57,136 nt of DNA. Source: Spirochaetota bacterium. Its GTDB lineage: Bacteria > Spirochaetota > UBA4802 > UBA5550. This document shows positions 18,129 to 26,970 of this stretch, piece by piece. Both the position numbers and the translations under genes were made by a program. The notes beneath the pieces are model-generated. The model was not told where the DNA came from. It saw only the letters and a program-made list of their open reading frames with translations, and searched no databases. How positions within the stretch are numbered: the stretch's first letter is position 1; every line of letters begins with the position of its first letter. The stretch is from the NCBI GenBank assembly GCA_022709405.1, contig JAKLIV010000006.1:1-57136 (forward strand). The letters are read 5' to 3'.

Positions 18129-19535
18129 ATGCGCATGAACACATCGACGAACTCAAATCTCGCCGGATTCTTCAATCCGAAAAACATCGCGGTCATCGGC
18201 GCGTCCGAAAAAAACCAGTGGTTCGCCAACCTGCTCGAAAACGCGCGCAAGACCGGCTTCGAGGGGAAATTCTTCCCGGTGAATCCAAAGGCGGCCGCGG
18301 TATGCGGTATACCGGCGGTCCCGTCGATCGGCGAGCTGCCCGGCACGGTGGATTTCGGCGTCATCATGGTGAACAGCAGGCTCGTGTTCAGCACCCTGCA
18401 GGAGCTCGCGGCCAGGAACATAAAGAACGTGCTGCTGATCTCGTCAGGGTTCTCGGAGAGCGCGGGCGAGGGCGAGCGGCTGCAGGCCGAGGTGCGGGAG
18501 TTCTGCATCGGGAACGGCATATCGCTGGTCGGCCCGAACTGCCTGGGCTTCATCAACGTCGCGGGCCGGGCGTCGGTGTTCGGCGGGGGATCGGTGCAGA
18601 TCGACCCCGTACCCGGCGACATAGGCCTGGTGAGCCAGAGCGGGGCCTCGCTCGAGGTGATCGCGACCAAGATGTTTAAAAAGGGGCTGGGGATATCGCT
18701 CATGGTGTCCTCGGGCAATGAGGCCGTGGTCTCGTTCGAGGACTGCCTCGAATACCTGGTCGACCATGGGAGCACGCGCGTGATCGCGGCCTTTATCGAG
18801 GGATTCAGGAACACCCCGGCGCTCAGGCGCATAGCCATGAAGGCGGCCGCGAAACGCATCCCCATCGTGGCCGTAAAGGTGGGGGGCTCGGCCAAGGGAT
18901 CGGCCGCTGCCATGTCCCATACCGGCGCGCTCGCCGGAAACGACCGCGTTGCGGGAGCCTTCATGCGCCAGTACGGGATCGCGCGCGCCGGGAGCATCGA
19001 GGAGCTGGTCGAGACCGTGGGCATATTCTCGCGCTGCAGTGTGCCGAAGGGCAGGGGGCTCGCGGTGTGCACGCTGTCCGGAGGCCTGGCCGGGATGTAC
19101 GCCGACATCTGCTCTTCGCTCAAGATAAACCTCCCGGATTTCTCGCCCGGGACCGTTGCGGCATTGAAGGCCGCGCTGCCCGAATTCGCCAATCCCGCCA
19201 ATCCGCTCGATCTCACCGGCCAGGGATTCTATTTCGGCATGGAGAACGTGATGCGCATAATACTCGACGACCCGAACATCGACGTCGTGGCCACGCTCTC
19301 GTTCCCTCCCGAAAAGGAGGGCGACCTGTACGCGATGCACAACGAGTACATCATAAAAAGCGCGGCGTCTACCGAAAAGCCGGTGATCCCGCTCACGTTC
19401 AGAGAGATGACCGATTTCGCCAGAAAATATTACCGTGACAGGGGCCTGTATTTCATCGAGCATCCGGCCGACGGGTTCAGGGCGATCGCGCACCTGCTCG
19501 ACTATGTGAAGTTTCTTGAAAGGGTGGGGAGGTAA
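18129..19535 (+). CDS. acyl-CoA synthetase (ADP-forming), alpha-subunit type
   Basis: 468 aa. An N-terminal CoA-binding Rossmann domain (FFNPKNIAVIGAS) is followed by two succinyl-CoA-ligase-like domains with GPNCLGFIN, SQSGASLEV and the SHTGALAG block bearing the phospho-His candidate. Such proteins make ATP from acetyl- or acyl-CoA plus ADP and phosphate. The ATP-grasp beta subunit or domain is absent from this protein and from its neighbours, so it needs a partner elsewhere or has another role. The start at 18129 (MRMNTS) is preferred over 18096 because a GGGG sits just ahead and the upstream residues are not conserved-looking. The CDF gene follows by two bases. Confidence 0.82.
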   Translation: MRMNTSTNSNLAGFFNPKNIAVIGASEKNQWFANLLENARKTGFEGKFFPVNPKAAAVCGIPAVPSIGELPGTVDFGVIMVNSRLVFSTLQELAARNIKNVLLISSGFSESAGEGERLQAEVREFCIGNGISLVGPNCLGFINVAGRASVFGGGSVQIDPVPGDIGLVSQSGASLEVIATKMFKKGLGISLMVSSGNEAVVSFEDCLEYLVDHGSTRVIAAFIEGFRNTPALRRIAMKAAAKRIPIVAVKVGGSAKGSAAAMSHTGALAGNDRVAGAFMRQYGIARAGSIEELVETVGIFSRCSVPKGRGLAVCTLSGGLAGMYADICSSLKINLPDFSPGTVAALKAALPEFANPANPLDLTGQGFYFGMENVMRIILDDPNIDVVATLSFPPEKEGDLYAMHNEYIIKSAASTEKPVIPLTFREMTDFARKYYRDRGLYFIEHPADGFRAIAHLLDYVKFLERVGR

Positions 19536-19537
19536 AC

Positions 19538-20467
19538 ATGGACAACAACACGAAAAAATCCCGGGTAGCGCTCCTTTCGGTGGCCTCCAACGCTTCGCTC
19601 GTGGTCATGAAGCTCACCATCGGGATACTGATCAACTCGGTATCGGTCATCTCCGAGGCTATACACTCCGCGGTAGATCTCGTGGCTGCGATGATCGCTT
19701 TCTTTGCCGTGCGCAAGTCAGGGAAGCCCGAGGACCGTCGGCACGCCTTCGGGCACGGCAAGATCGAGAACGTATCCGGATCGATCGAGGCCCTGCTGAT
19801 ATTCTTCGCAGCGGGCTGGATCATATTCGAAGCCGTCAAGAAGCTGCAGCACCCCGAACCGATGGAGCAGGCGGGATGGGGCGTGGCGGTGATGTCGGCC
19901 TCGGTGGCCGCGAACTTCTTCGTTTCCCACATGCTGTTCAAGGTCGGCACCGAGACCGATTCCATAGCGCTCAAGGCCGACGCGTGGCATCTGCGCACCG
20001 ACGTGTGGACCTCGTTCGGCGTCATGGCCGGACTCCTGGCCTACTGGATATGCAGATTCCTGTTCCCGGGCGTTGACGTTTCATGGATCGACCCTGTCGC
20101 GGCCATCATCGTCGCGTTTCTCATAATCAAGGCCGCCTATGACCTCACCAGGGAATCGGTGCGCGACCTGCTCGACGCCCGCCTTTCAAGGGAGGACGAG
20201 GAACTGGTCGGGCGCTATGTAGCCGAACAGCACCCCCGGGTTCTGAGCTATCACAAGCTCCGCACGAGGAAATCGGGATCACAGCGGTTCTACGAGTTCC
20301 ACCTGCTGGTCGATCCTGGCATGAGCGTGCAGGAATCGCACGACATAGGAGACCGCATAGTCGCCGGAATCAAGGAGCATTATCCCGACGCCAAGGTGGT
20401 CATACATGTGGAGCCCTGCGACGAATCCTGTCCCGACGAGTGCAGGGCCAACTGCGTGAAAAAATAA
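19538..20467 (+). CDS. cation diffusion facilitator (metal efflux) with Cys-rich tail
   Basis: 309 aa, six membrane segments, then a cytoplasmic CDF domain. The transport-site ligands are present as HSAVD in helix II and HLRTD in helix V (HxxxD/HxxxD), the pattern of Zn or Fe-type CDFs. The end is unusual: CDESCPDECRANCVKK adds four Cys in fourteen residues, a probable metal-sensing or loading tail. GGGGAGG sits just before the ATG. It is coupled to the CoA-ligase gene (two-base gap), although no functional link is apparent. A second, different CDF lies at 48017. Confidence 0.9.
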   Translation: MDNNTKKSRVALLSVASNASLVVMKLTIGILINSVSVISEAIHSAVDLVAAMIAFFAVRKSGKPEDRRHAFGHGKIENVSGSIEALLIFFAAGWIIFEAVKKLQHPEPMEQAGWGVAVMSASVAANFFVSHMLFKVGTETDSIALKADAWHLRTDVWTSFGVMAGLLAYWICRFLFPGVDVSWIDPVAAIIVAFLIIKAAYDLTRESVRDLLDARLSREDEELVGRYVAEQHPRVLSYHKLRTRKSGSQRFYEFHLLVDPGMSVQESHDIGDRIVAGIKEHYPDAKVVIHVEPCDESCPDECRANCVKK

Positions 20468-20570
20468 TCCGGTTTACATCTGTCTATTATTCCGGGGATC
20501 ACGAACATTCGTCCCGGAGAGGGCGTTTCACGGTGACGTTGCGGAATAGTGCGATTCCCGTCAACGAGAA

Positions 20571-20599
20571 GGGGCTGACGCATGGTTGCAGTCAGCCCC
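20571..20599. terminator. hairpin between convergent genes
   Basis: Perfect 8-bp stem GGGGCTGA / TCAGCCCC with a 13-base loop, between the convergent CDF gene and the lipoprotein gene. It lacks a clear T run, so termination is only likely. The arm sequence matches the end sequence of the MITE-like elements at 45, 54 and 56.7 kb, so it may be a remnant of one. Confidence 0.45.
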
Positions 20600-20631
20600 G
20601 GATACCGCTTGGATTTTCAATCTGGCGGAGT

Positions 20632-21777
20632 TTACTGGATGTCGAAATACCTGATAGGGCGTACGAGAAAATTCGCTGTCTTTCCCTCATGTGACCCCGA
20701 GCCTGCTGTGAAATCGATATAATATGCATGGTTAGTGTCAGCAAAATACTGTAATGAAGTCCAGTATCTCTCGTTCGCAAAATGGCCGATACCGTTAGCC
20801 TTGAGATTGTCATACATTTCAGCAAGTTCTTCCCCCGCGGGAAGATACCAGTCAGTGTACTCCGTTCCGCCGATAATGCCGCCGATAGTGACCGTGTAAT
20901 CAGAGCAGCGGTCGGCCGCGATATTTGGCGTGTTGTCCGCAGCTATGATATTCGCAGTATTGGTGTCGGCCGTGCCGATTGCTGAGTAAGTGTCTGTATC
21001 GGCCGACGTCCCTTGCCACATGCTTATAGGGAGATCCTCCACGGCCGCTTCAATATACCTGCCCCACGATTGAGTCGACCCTGCATCGTAAAAGACCCAT
21101 CCCCACGCAGGCCCCCGCTTGCCCAGGGCCGAGGAGTCGGTGGTATACACGGCGTACAGCGTCCAGTCGTGGTGCATGACAATGTTCGTGCCCGGCGCAA
21201 AGGTCGTACCGGCCCCATCGGCCTGGGTGTTCCAGGTGACGAGCCGCTGCCTTATTCCGGATCCTTCATGCGTGCCGCCGAGGAGGGGCCCGGCTATATC
21301 GTCGGGTAATTCGACGGTAGCAATTTCGGTGTCGGCATAACCGGTTGGAATCACGATGACCGTGCTGGGTTTCCTGATGCCGTCGTTTGCGTTGTAGTAT
21401 ATCTTGTTCAGCGACGGAGTTCCGCTTGCGGACGGGCTGTAACCGCTTATCCTGGTCGGGTTTCGAGCGATCAGCCATACATAATAGGTGGTCCCGTTGG
21501 TCAGCCCGGTGAGTGTGTAATCGAGCGCGATCACATTCTGGTCTGCCGGCGTCGCAGTGGATGAGTCGTCATCATCGTTGTACCAGACCTCGTAAAATGT
21601 CGCGTCGCTGACATGATTCCAGGTCAGGAAAAGCCTCTGGTCGCCCTTGACCACAGTTGGCGCGCCGGGAGTGAATGACTGACCTTTGCTGTCGCTCCCC
21701 GAATTGTCGTCGCAGCCCCAGAGGATAAGCGAGGCGGAAAGTACAAGTATCGTAATGATTGTCTTTCGGATTTTCAT
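20632..21777 (-). CDS. lipoprotein with fibronectin-III, InlB-like and DUF1566-like parts
   Basis: 381 aa from the ATG at 21777, which is preceded by GGGGGAT. The signal peptide ends in LWGC. Residues about 35-125 form a fibronectin type III domain (PTVVKGDQRLFLTWNHV, then TGLTNGTTYYVWL). About 140-215 matches a Listeria/Bacteroides InlB B-repeat-like unit (ITYNAND-like start, W-T-LYAVYT end). The last part (WGWVF, WYLPAGEELAEMYDN, YWTSLQY, RPIRYF) is DUF1566-like, as seen in many surface lipoproteins. Likely a surface-displayed, ligand-binding lipoprotein of unknown target. Confidence 0.82.
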   Translation of the reverse strand: MKIRKTIITILVLSASLILWGCDDNSGSDSKGQSFTPGAPTVVKGDQRLFLTWNHVSDATFYEVWYNDDDDSSTATPADQNVIALDYTLTGLTNGTTYYVWLIARNPTRISGYSPSASGTPSLNKIYYNANDGIRKPSTVIVIPTGYADTEIATVELPDDIAGPLLGGTHEGSGIRQRLVTWNTQADGAGTTFAPGTNIVMHHDWTLYAVYTTDSSALGKRGPAWGWVFYDAGSTQSWGRYIEAAVEDLPISMWQGTSADTDTYSAIGTADTNTANIIAADNTPNIAADRCSDYTVTIGGIIGGTEYTDWYLPAGEELAEMYDNLKANGIGHFANERYWTSLQYFADTNHAYYIDFTAGSGSHEGKTANFLVRPIRYFDIQ

Positions 21778-21917
21778 ATCATCCCCCTGCAGACGTTTAT
21801 TATACATGAACTAGTGCAGTATTATAGTATAATTGGGACCATATTTTATTTTGTCAATTTAAATATTGTCGCTGAAAATGTGCAGTTTTAATTGCAAACG
21901 TGCTGTGGGGATGTAGC

Positions 21918-21951
21918 GCCGTGGGGACGTAGCGCGCTACGTCCCCACGGC
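21918..21951. repeat. perfect 34-base palindrome
   Basis: The two 17-base halves (left half GCCGTGGGGACGTAGCG) are exact reverse complements. A partial copy of the left arm (GTGGGGATGTAGCGCC) lies directly before it. The palindrome begins 8 bases past the stop of the leftward DUF5692 gene. It could act as its terminator, but without a T run it looks more like a mobile palindromic repeat. Confidence 0.8.
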
Positions 21952-21959
21952 TGCCGATA

Positions 21960-23015
21960 TTATTCCGCCAGCGCCTTGATGGCCTTGTATCCCGGGAGAT
22001 CGGTGAAGAGTTCGCCGAGGTACGGGTTGCGTTTCGTCTTCGCGATCTTGTAGATCATGTACAGGAATATCGCGACGTTCGAAAGCAGGGCGAGCAGGCT
22101 TACCGTGAACAGCGCCGTGGTATCGGGCGCGGCGCCGGCGACCTCGTATATTCCCTCCTGGGTCAGCGCCATGCCCTGCGCCGCCTGCGCGATCTGGGCG
22201 CTCGCGACCGAATTCACGAAGAAGGGGCCTTCGTCGATGAACGCCGGAAACGTCTGGGCGAACATGCACCACAGCGCGAGGGTCTGGGCCCGGTGCTGGA
22301 GCCACGCGCCCCTGCCCACGGTCAATGCGCACAGGGTCGGGGCCAGCAGCAGGGCGAACCCGGCGTACCACGAGTGGCCCGGGATGCAGTTGTACGTGTA
22401 CGCGAAGTTCCACAGGTCATAGGGGATGAACCAGATCCAGAGCATGTCGGGCCACAGCATGTCGCGGCTGTTGTCGGTCGCCGTCTGCCTGCGGATGCAG
22501 ATGCCGAACCAGCCCGTTATCGTGATGGTGTTGAGGATGCCTGCGATCCCGTTCATGTAGTTCCACGGGCCGCCGATGTAGTACTGTATCTGGTTGTGCA
22601 TGTACTCGATCGTGGGGACCGTGTAGATCATGCCCACCTGGAAGTCGCGAACGACGGCCTCCATGATGTTGATCGCGAGTATCAGCGGCGGGAAGCACAG
22701 CGCCCATTTCTTCTCGCTCAGCTTCCATTCTGTGCCGTCCTTTCTCTTGCCGCGAAGGTGCCTGATGCACCAGAAACCGATGCACCCCGCGGTCGAGGAA
22801 TAAACCTTGGCCACGTGGAACCAGTCCATATAGGCGGTATCGCTCAGCACCGTGAGCCACAGGATTGTGAGTATTGTCGGCAGGATTACGAACATGGCGA
22901 AGCCCGCCCATTTCCACCTGCGGCCGACCTCGTTCAGCCCGAACAGGGATATGAACACCGCGATCCATACGAGCCAGACGAGAATGGAGCTTACGTCAGT
23001 GTTGAAAGTAAACAT
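21960..23015 (-). CDS. DUF5692-family multi-pass membrane protein
   Basis: 351 aa with about nine membrane segments. The block HVAKVYSSTAGCIGFWCIRH, then CFPPLILAINIMEAVVRDFQ, is what I recall as characteristic of DUF5692 proteins. The pattern is rich in conserved Trp, Tyr and Asn within the helices (YDLWNFAYTYN). GGGGGG lies six bases before the ATG. Transcribed alone; no substrate or partner can be inferred. The DUF number is from memory. Confidence 0.75.
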   Translation of the reverse strand: MFTFNTDVSSILVWLVWIAVFISLFGLNEVGRRWKWAGFAMFVILPTILTILWLTVLSDTAYMDWFHVAKVYSSTAGCIGFWCIRHLRGKRKDGTEWKLSEKKWALCFPPLILAINIMEAVVRDFQVGMIYTVPTIEYMHNQIQYYIGGPWNYMNGIAGILNTITITGWFGICIRRQTATDNSRDMLWPDMLWIWFIPYDLWNFAYTYNCIPGHSWYAGFALLLAPTLCALTVGRGAWLQHRAQTLALWCMFAQTFPAFIDEGPFFVNSVASAQIAQAAQGMALTQEGIYEVAGAAPDTTALFTVSLLALLSNVAIFLYMIYKIAKTKRNPYLGELFTDLPGYKAIKALAE

Positions 23016-23335
23016 ATCGTCCCCCCTGGTACCATGCTTTTAATGCAACGTTTCGCATATCATGAGTTTTGGCATACATTGTCGCATGAACCTGACATGT
23101 CTTTATTGTAAACTCTTGAGTCTAATAATACAAGAGACCGGTAAATAAAAAATGATGAGAATATCGTCAGTGCACAGGGTGCAGATGCTGAAAAGCATTA
23201 AAAAATTTATAGCCGGGTAAATAATTCTTGCCATAATAGAGCTTTATGATGTTATTAAGCCATTGCTGACGTTTGAAACTCAGATTCACGTAACTATTCA
23301 TGACCATCCAGCAAGAGGAGATACACAACCGGCCT
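23016..23335. promoter_or_regulatory. divergent gap, no gene seen
   Basis: 320 bases between divergent genes, AT-rich and without a supported ORF. It should contain both promoters. I see no clear operator or RNA element. Confidence 0.3.
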
Positions 23336-24001
23336 ATGAAAAAGATCTGGTATACAGCGATTATAATGATGATGATAAGCCTTTTTTCCCCGGTTTATTC
23401 CGCTGAAAAAGGCTCCTTCGAGCTTTCCATAGGCATGAAGGGCGTTACAGGGGCAGGGTTCTTTCTGGGGGACGGATGGGATGATGAGCTTGACAGGTAT
23501 GACCTGAAAAACAACCCGGTAATAACCTTCGGCGGGATCGTTCTCCTCGACATGAATTTTGTCCAGAAGGGAGTATTCGGTTTCGGCCTGCAGCCGGAAT
23601 TCATGTTCTGCAGAACGGGCGGCATGTCGTCCATAAACAGCGATGATTATGATTATTACTCGCTATGGATGGCGGACATTTCACTGTATCTGAAATTACG
23701 TTTCAAAATGGACAAATGCATTTTATTTCTGCTTGCGGGGCCAAGCATAAGCCTGCCGGCGTCGGATATCGATGTCGATTACACCTATAAAGACAACACC
23801 ATTGACGACGACATCAAGCCCGATTACGATTACTGCCTGGGCCTGGGAGCGGGTATCGGCCTGGACATCCCGATGGGGATCGGCAAGCTGGAAATAGCCA
23901 TCCTGTATAAGCCGTATTTCACCAGCTATCTTAAGAACAATGAAATGCTGCAGAACATGGCGATTTTTACTCTCGGCTATTCGTTTGCAGTGGTCAAATA
24001 A
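23336..24001 (+). CDS. outer-membrane beta-barrel-like secreted protein
   Basis: 221 aa from MKKIWYTAI at 23336. The longer frame from 23300 places 12 polar residues ahead of an obvious signal peptide (cleavage after about YSA). The mature chain has alternating hydrophobic strands, turns rich in Gly and Asp, and a terminal strand ending in aromatic/hydrophobic residues (FTLGYSFAVVK), typical of small OM barrels. GAGGAG lies upstream, though at a long spacing. The next lipoprotein gene starts 29 bases later, so the pair is probably an operon. Confidence 0.75.
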   Translation: MKKIWYTAIIMMMISLFSPVYSAEKGSFELSIGMKGVTGAGFFLGDGWDDELDRYDLKNNPVITFGGIVLLDMNFVQKGVFGFGLQPEFMFCRTGGMSSINSDDYDYYSLWMADISLYLKLRFKMDKCILFLLAGPSISLPASDIDVDYTYKDNTIDDDIKPDYDYCLGLGAGIGLDIPMGIGKLEIAILYKPYFTSYLKNNEMLQNMAIFTLGYSFAVVK

Positions 24002-24030
24002 GGGGAGCCCGTAGGCCAGGAGGATTTTCC

Positions 24031-24741
24031 ATGAACTATAACGTCTCAGTCACGCATTTTCCGGTCCGCCTGAACCTGGCGGGCGCGCTGCTGCTGATCG
24101 CGCTCATGTCGGGAACAGTCGTCTCGTGTGAGGATTATGAGAAATCGTCAGGCGTGAGTATCAGGCATTTCCATGTCGCCTATACCATCAATGACAACGG
24201 AACAACCGCGGGAGTGATCGCCCGGTTCAGATTGAGGGACGGATCAGGCGAAGAGATCGAACTGCATGACGGGGATTCGGTCAGCGTCAATGGAGTGACT
24301 CTTTCGGAGGATGATGAAGCCGAAGATCTCGAATACTATGCGTCGTGCGCCTCGTCGGACAGGTATGTTTTAACTTTCAGGAAAGCCGGTAAAACCTATA
24401 CCGATGTTGTGGACATGCCGCTTGAGCTGGATTCCATCACCGTTCCCGCGACCATCCAGAAGAACAATCCGTTCACGGTCGACTGGGGCAATTATGAGGC
24501 GGGTTCGATCATCGTGCTGAATTTCTATTATTCGGGCAAGTCGATATACTGCAGTATCCCGGATGACGAATCGACGGAATTTACCGGCGACAACAGCCCA
24601 TGGCTGAGCGATCTGACCCCGGGTTCCGTATCCATGAGCGCGTACAGAACGAGAAACTATGCGGTCAACAGGGCTTTCCGGGACGGCGAAATTGTTGTCC
24701 GCGGCCCCAGGACCCCGGTTGCCGCTATTACCCTTGAGTAG
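24031..24741 (+). CDS. lipoprotein of unknown function
   Basis: 236 aa. A long N-region precedes the hydrophobic segment, and the lipobox is VVSC. The mature region looks all-beta, with Ig-like strands. It has no catalytic motif I recognise. CAGGAGG lies eight bases before the ATG and 29 bases separate it from the barrel gene upstream. An outer-membrane barrel and lipoprotein partnership is plausible but unproven. Confidence 0.75.
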   Translation: MNYNVSVTHFPVRLNLAGALLLIALMSGTVVSCEDYEKSSGVSIRHFHVAYTINDNGTTAGVIARFRLRDGSGEEIELHDGDSVSVNGVTLSEDDEAEDLEYYASCASSDRYVLTFRKAGKTYTDVVDMPLELDSITVPATIQKNNPFTVDWGNYEAGSIIVLNFYYSGKSIYCSIPDDESTEFTGDNSPWLSDLTPGSVSMSAYRTRNYAVNRAFRDGEIVVRGPRTPVAAITLE

Positions 24742-24762
24742 GCGATTGCCCGGGATGCGGAG

Positions 24763-25323
24763 CTATTTGCCGGCCTGATTGATCTTCAGGCTAACCATGA
24801 CATCGTCGAACAGCGCGGCGTTTTTGTAGAATTCGCCCATCGGGGCGCTGCATTCCACGGCGATGAGGGTTTTTTCGAGCGTCACCAGCAGCAGGCGCAC
24901 GAGCGACCTGCGCCTCTCGCCGTATGATTCGAACACGTACAGGACGCCCGTACCTGACGCGCCGTAATCCATGACCCTGCTTTCGATGATGGATTTTACC
25001 CGGCCTCCGGGTTCGGGCGCGAACCAGTCTTTCCAGTTCGTCCATCTTTCCTTTTCCTGGTCGTCGTTCACCACCGCTGTTACCCTGACGCGGGCCCCTC
25101 GCGGGCCTGCCATGTCAACGACATGCTTGTAGTACAGGTTGAATTCGGATTTGCGCCATTTCCTGGGGACCGATATGCTGAATCCGAATTTTTCGCTGGT
25201 GAACACCGAGAGATCGGGATTGCCTGAAACGGGCGTGTCGATGCCGCCTGACGACGGGGCGCGCAGGAGCAGGCAGGCGAATAACGCGGTAAGGGCCGCA
25301 AATGTCGGTTTCGAACGCTTCAT
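24763..25323 (-). CDS. exported PsbP/DUF1795-like protein
   Basis: 186 aa from MKRSKPTFAALTALFACLLL, a good signal peptide. The mature domain (FTSEKFGFSISVPRKWRK, then a beta-rich body and a LLLVTLEKTLIAVEC strand) is PsbP/DUF1795-like, a fold of small exported binding proteins. The frame also opens at 25392, where its ATG overlaps the stop of the upstream LOG gene (TGATG). That start would couple translation but adds 23 residues before the signal peptide. Which start is used is uncertain. Third gene of the HATPase-LOG-PsbP-like operon. Confidence 0.7.
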   Translation of the reverse strand: MKRSKPTFAALTALFACLLLRAPSSGGIDTPVSGNPDLSVFTSEKFGFSISVPRKWRKSEFNLYYKHVVDMAGPRGARVRVTAVVNDDQEKERWTNWKDWFAPEPGGRVKSIIESRVMDYGASGTGVLYVFESYGERRRSLVRLLLVTLEKTLIAVECSAPMGEFYKNAALFDDVMVSLKINQAGK

Positions 25324-25391
25324 GACGGAAATATTGCACCGGGACGGAAATAATTGCAATGATTTTTCGCTTTGCCCGGGTTCTGACTGCA

Positions 25392-26165
25392 TCAGATAGG
25401 GAACTTCATCTCGTAGTAGAGATGGATGTTTTTCATGACCTCTTTGAGCTTCGGCCTCAGGTAATCCATCCCCTGTTCCACCGAGTCGAAGAAATAGATC
25501 AGGTTCATGTCTCCCGGCGATATCAGGCCGTAGTCGATGAGCTTGTCGAAGTTGACCAGGTCTTTCCAGAACTTTTTGTCATAGAGCAGGATGGGGATGT
25601 TGACGTTTTCGAGCTTTCTGGTCTGGACCAGGGTGAGCGCCTCGAAGAGCTCGTCGAAGGTGCCGAAACCCCCGGGGAACACGACGATGGCGCGCGCCTG
25701 GTACAGGAACCAGAGCTTTCGCATGAAAAAGTAATGGAACTCGAAGTTGAGCTCGGGCGAGATGTATTTGTTGGGCATCTGCTCGAAGGGAATCGAGATG
25801 TTGAGCCCGATGTTGAGCTCGCCCGCGCGCGCCGCGCCCTTGTTGGCCGCCTCCATGATGCCCGGGCCGCCGCCGGTGCAGATGTAGAAGCCGTTGCCGG
25901 TCTCCTGCTCGATCTCCCTGCTGTACATGGCGAGCCGGTAGGCGAATTCCTCGGCGGCCTGATAGTATTTGGCCAGGTTATGTTTGTTCTTCTGCTTGGG
26001 CCTGATCCTCGCCGAGCCGAAGAACACGACCGAGTGGAACACGTTGAGCTCCTCGAAGCGCTTTTCGGGCTCCAGGTATTCGGCAAGGATACGGATCGTG
26101 CGCGCCTCCCGCGAATTGAGAAATGAGGGGTTCTCGAAGGCCTTCGGGCTCTTGCTGTTTTTCAT
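25392..26165 (-). CDS. LOG family protein (nucleotide-5'-monophosphate phosphoribohydrolase type)
   Basis: 257 aa. Carries both family signatures: GGGPGIMEAANKGA near residue 98 and PGGFGTFDELFEAL near residue 160. LOG enzymes split nucleoside monophosphates at the N-glycosidic bond (cytokinin activation in plants); in bacteria many are annotated as TIGR00730 or mis-annotated as lysine decarboxylase. The N-terminal extension and total length are above the roughly 190-aa minimal family. It overlaps the upstream HATPase gene by four bases and ends in TGATG with the next frame, so it is tightly coupled. Confidence 0.88.
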   Translation of the reverse strand: MKNSKSPKAFENPSFLNSREARTIRILAEYLEPEKRFEELNVFHSVVFFGSARIRPKQKNKHNLAKYYQAAEEFAYRLAMYSREIEQETGNGFYICTGGGPGIMEAANKGAARAGELNIGLNISIPFEQMPNKYISPELNFEFHYFFMRKLWFLYQARAIVVFPGGFGTFDELFEALTLVQTRKLENVNIPILLYDKKFWKDLVNFDKLIDYGLISPGDMNLIYFFDSVEQGMDYLRPKLKEVMKNIHLYYEMKFPI

Positions 26166-26746
26166 GAATATCTGCGTTTCCGTTTCATGTTGAAAATGGT
26201 GCCGTCGGTATGCTCTGAAACGGAGGTCGCAAGCACTTTCTGGCGGTCAATGAGGTCGATGGTGACCTTGTCCATGAAGTTGAGGATTATCTTGAGCCCG
26301 GCGCCGATCCCCTTGAGGGAAATCTCCTTGCCGTTGATCCTGACCAGTATCTTCTGCTTTTCCGAATCCGACGCGTAGCGTATTATCTGGCTCATGTAGT
26401 CGCTGGAGTTCCTGTCCGGGAGGCTCTGGATTATATTGAAGATGTCGAGCCCCTTGCCGTGGTCGATGATGGTCGCGTCGAACGACTTGCTGTCGACCGT
26501 GTACCTGATGGTTATGTTTCTTTTTGCGTTCGTGTCGAACTCGCTGCATTCCCGGTCTTTCTTGAGCGTCTCCTGGATGGCGTTGGTGATCGATTCGTCC
26601 ATGGAAAGCACGATTTCGTAGATCTCGTCCTCGGGGTAGCCGACCTGTTCGAGGTCGAATATGAGCCTGTTTATGACTTTAGTAACGACTTCCGTATCGG
26701 CGCAGAAGCTGTCAAGGTAGCCTATTTGTTTTTCGTTCTGGATCAT
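26162..26746 (-). CDS. RsbW-like serine kinase / HATPase_c_2 protein
   Basis: 194 aa with a GHKL ATP-binding fold. The N-box is SMDESITNAIQE (about 48-59), the G1-like motif is DHGKGLD, and the G2-like motif is GIGAGLKIILNFMD. This is the anti-sigma-factor / serine kinase layout (RsbW, SpoIIAB). No anti-anti-sigma (STAS) or sigma-factor gene is adjacent, so the partner is elsewhere. First gene of a coupled operon with LOG and the PsbP-like gene. Confidence 0.85.
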   Translation of the reverse strand: MIQNEKQIGYLDSFCADTEVVTKVINRLIFDLEQVGYPEDEIYEIVLSMDESITNAIQETLKKDRECSEFDTNAKRNITIRYTVDSKSFDATIIDHGKGLDIFNIIQSLPDRNSSDYMSQIIRYASDSEKQKILVRINGKEISLKGIGAGLKIILNFMDKVTIDLIDRQKVLATSVSEHTDGTIFNMKRKRRYS

Positions 26747-26970
26747 GAAAACGGGCGCATCTCCACAGACTAATTACAAAAACGGATCGTTCTGAAAAAA
26801 AATCAATACTTTTACGGTTTCCGCGGCCCGGACAATGCAGAAAAACCGTAAGATTCTTTCCTATAAATATATACTATACCGGGCATTTTGTATAGTGAAA
26901 AAGTTCTGAAAAAATTTGAAGGATTAAAATATGCTTGATTTCAGATTTCATGCCGGAGGAACATAAATTC

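Noticed and set aside
17690-19216. 508-codon frame on the - strand
   Set aside because: Antisense to the GH26-like end and the CoA-ligase gene. Low-complexity Ser/Pro/Ala translation with no motif.
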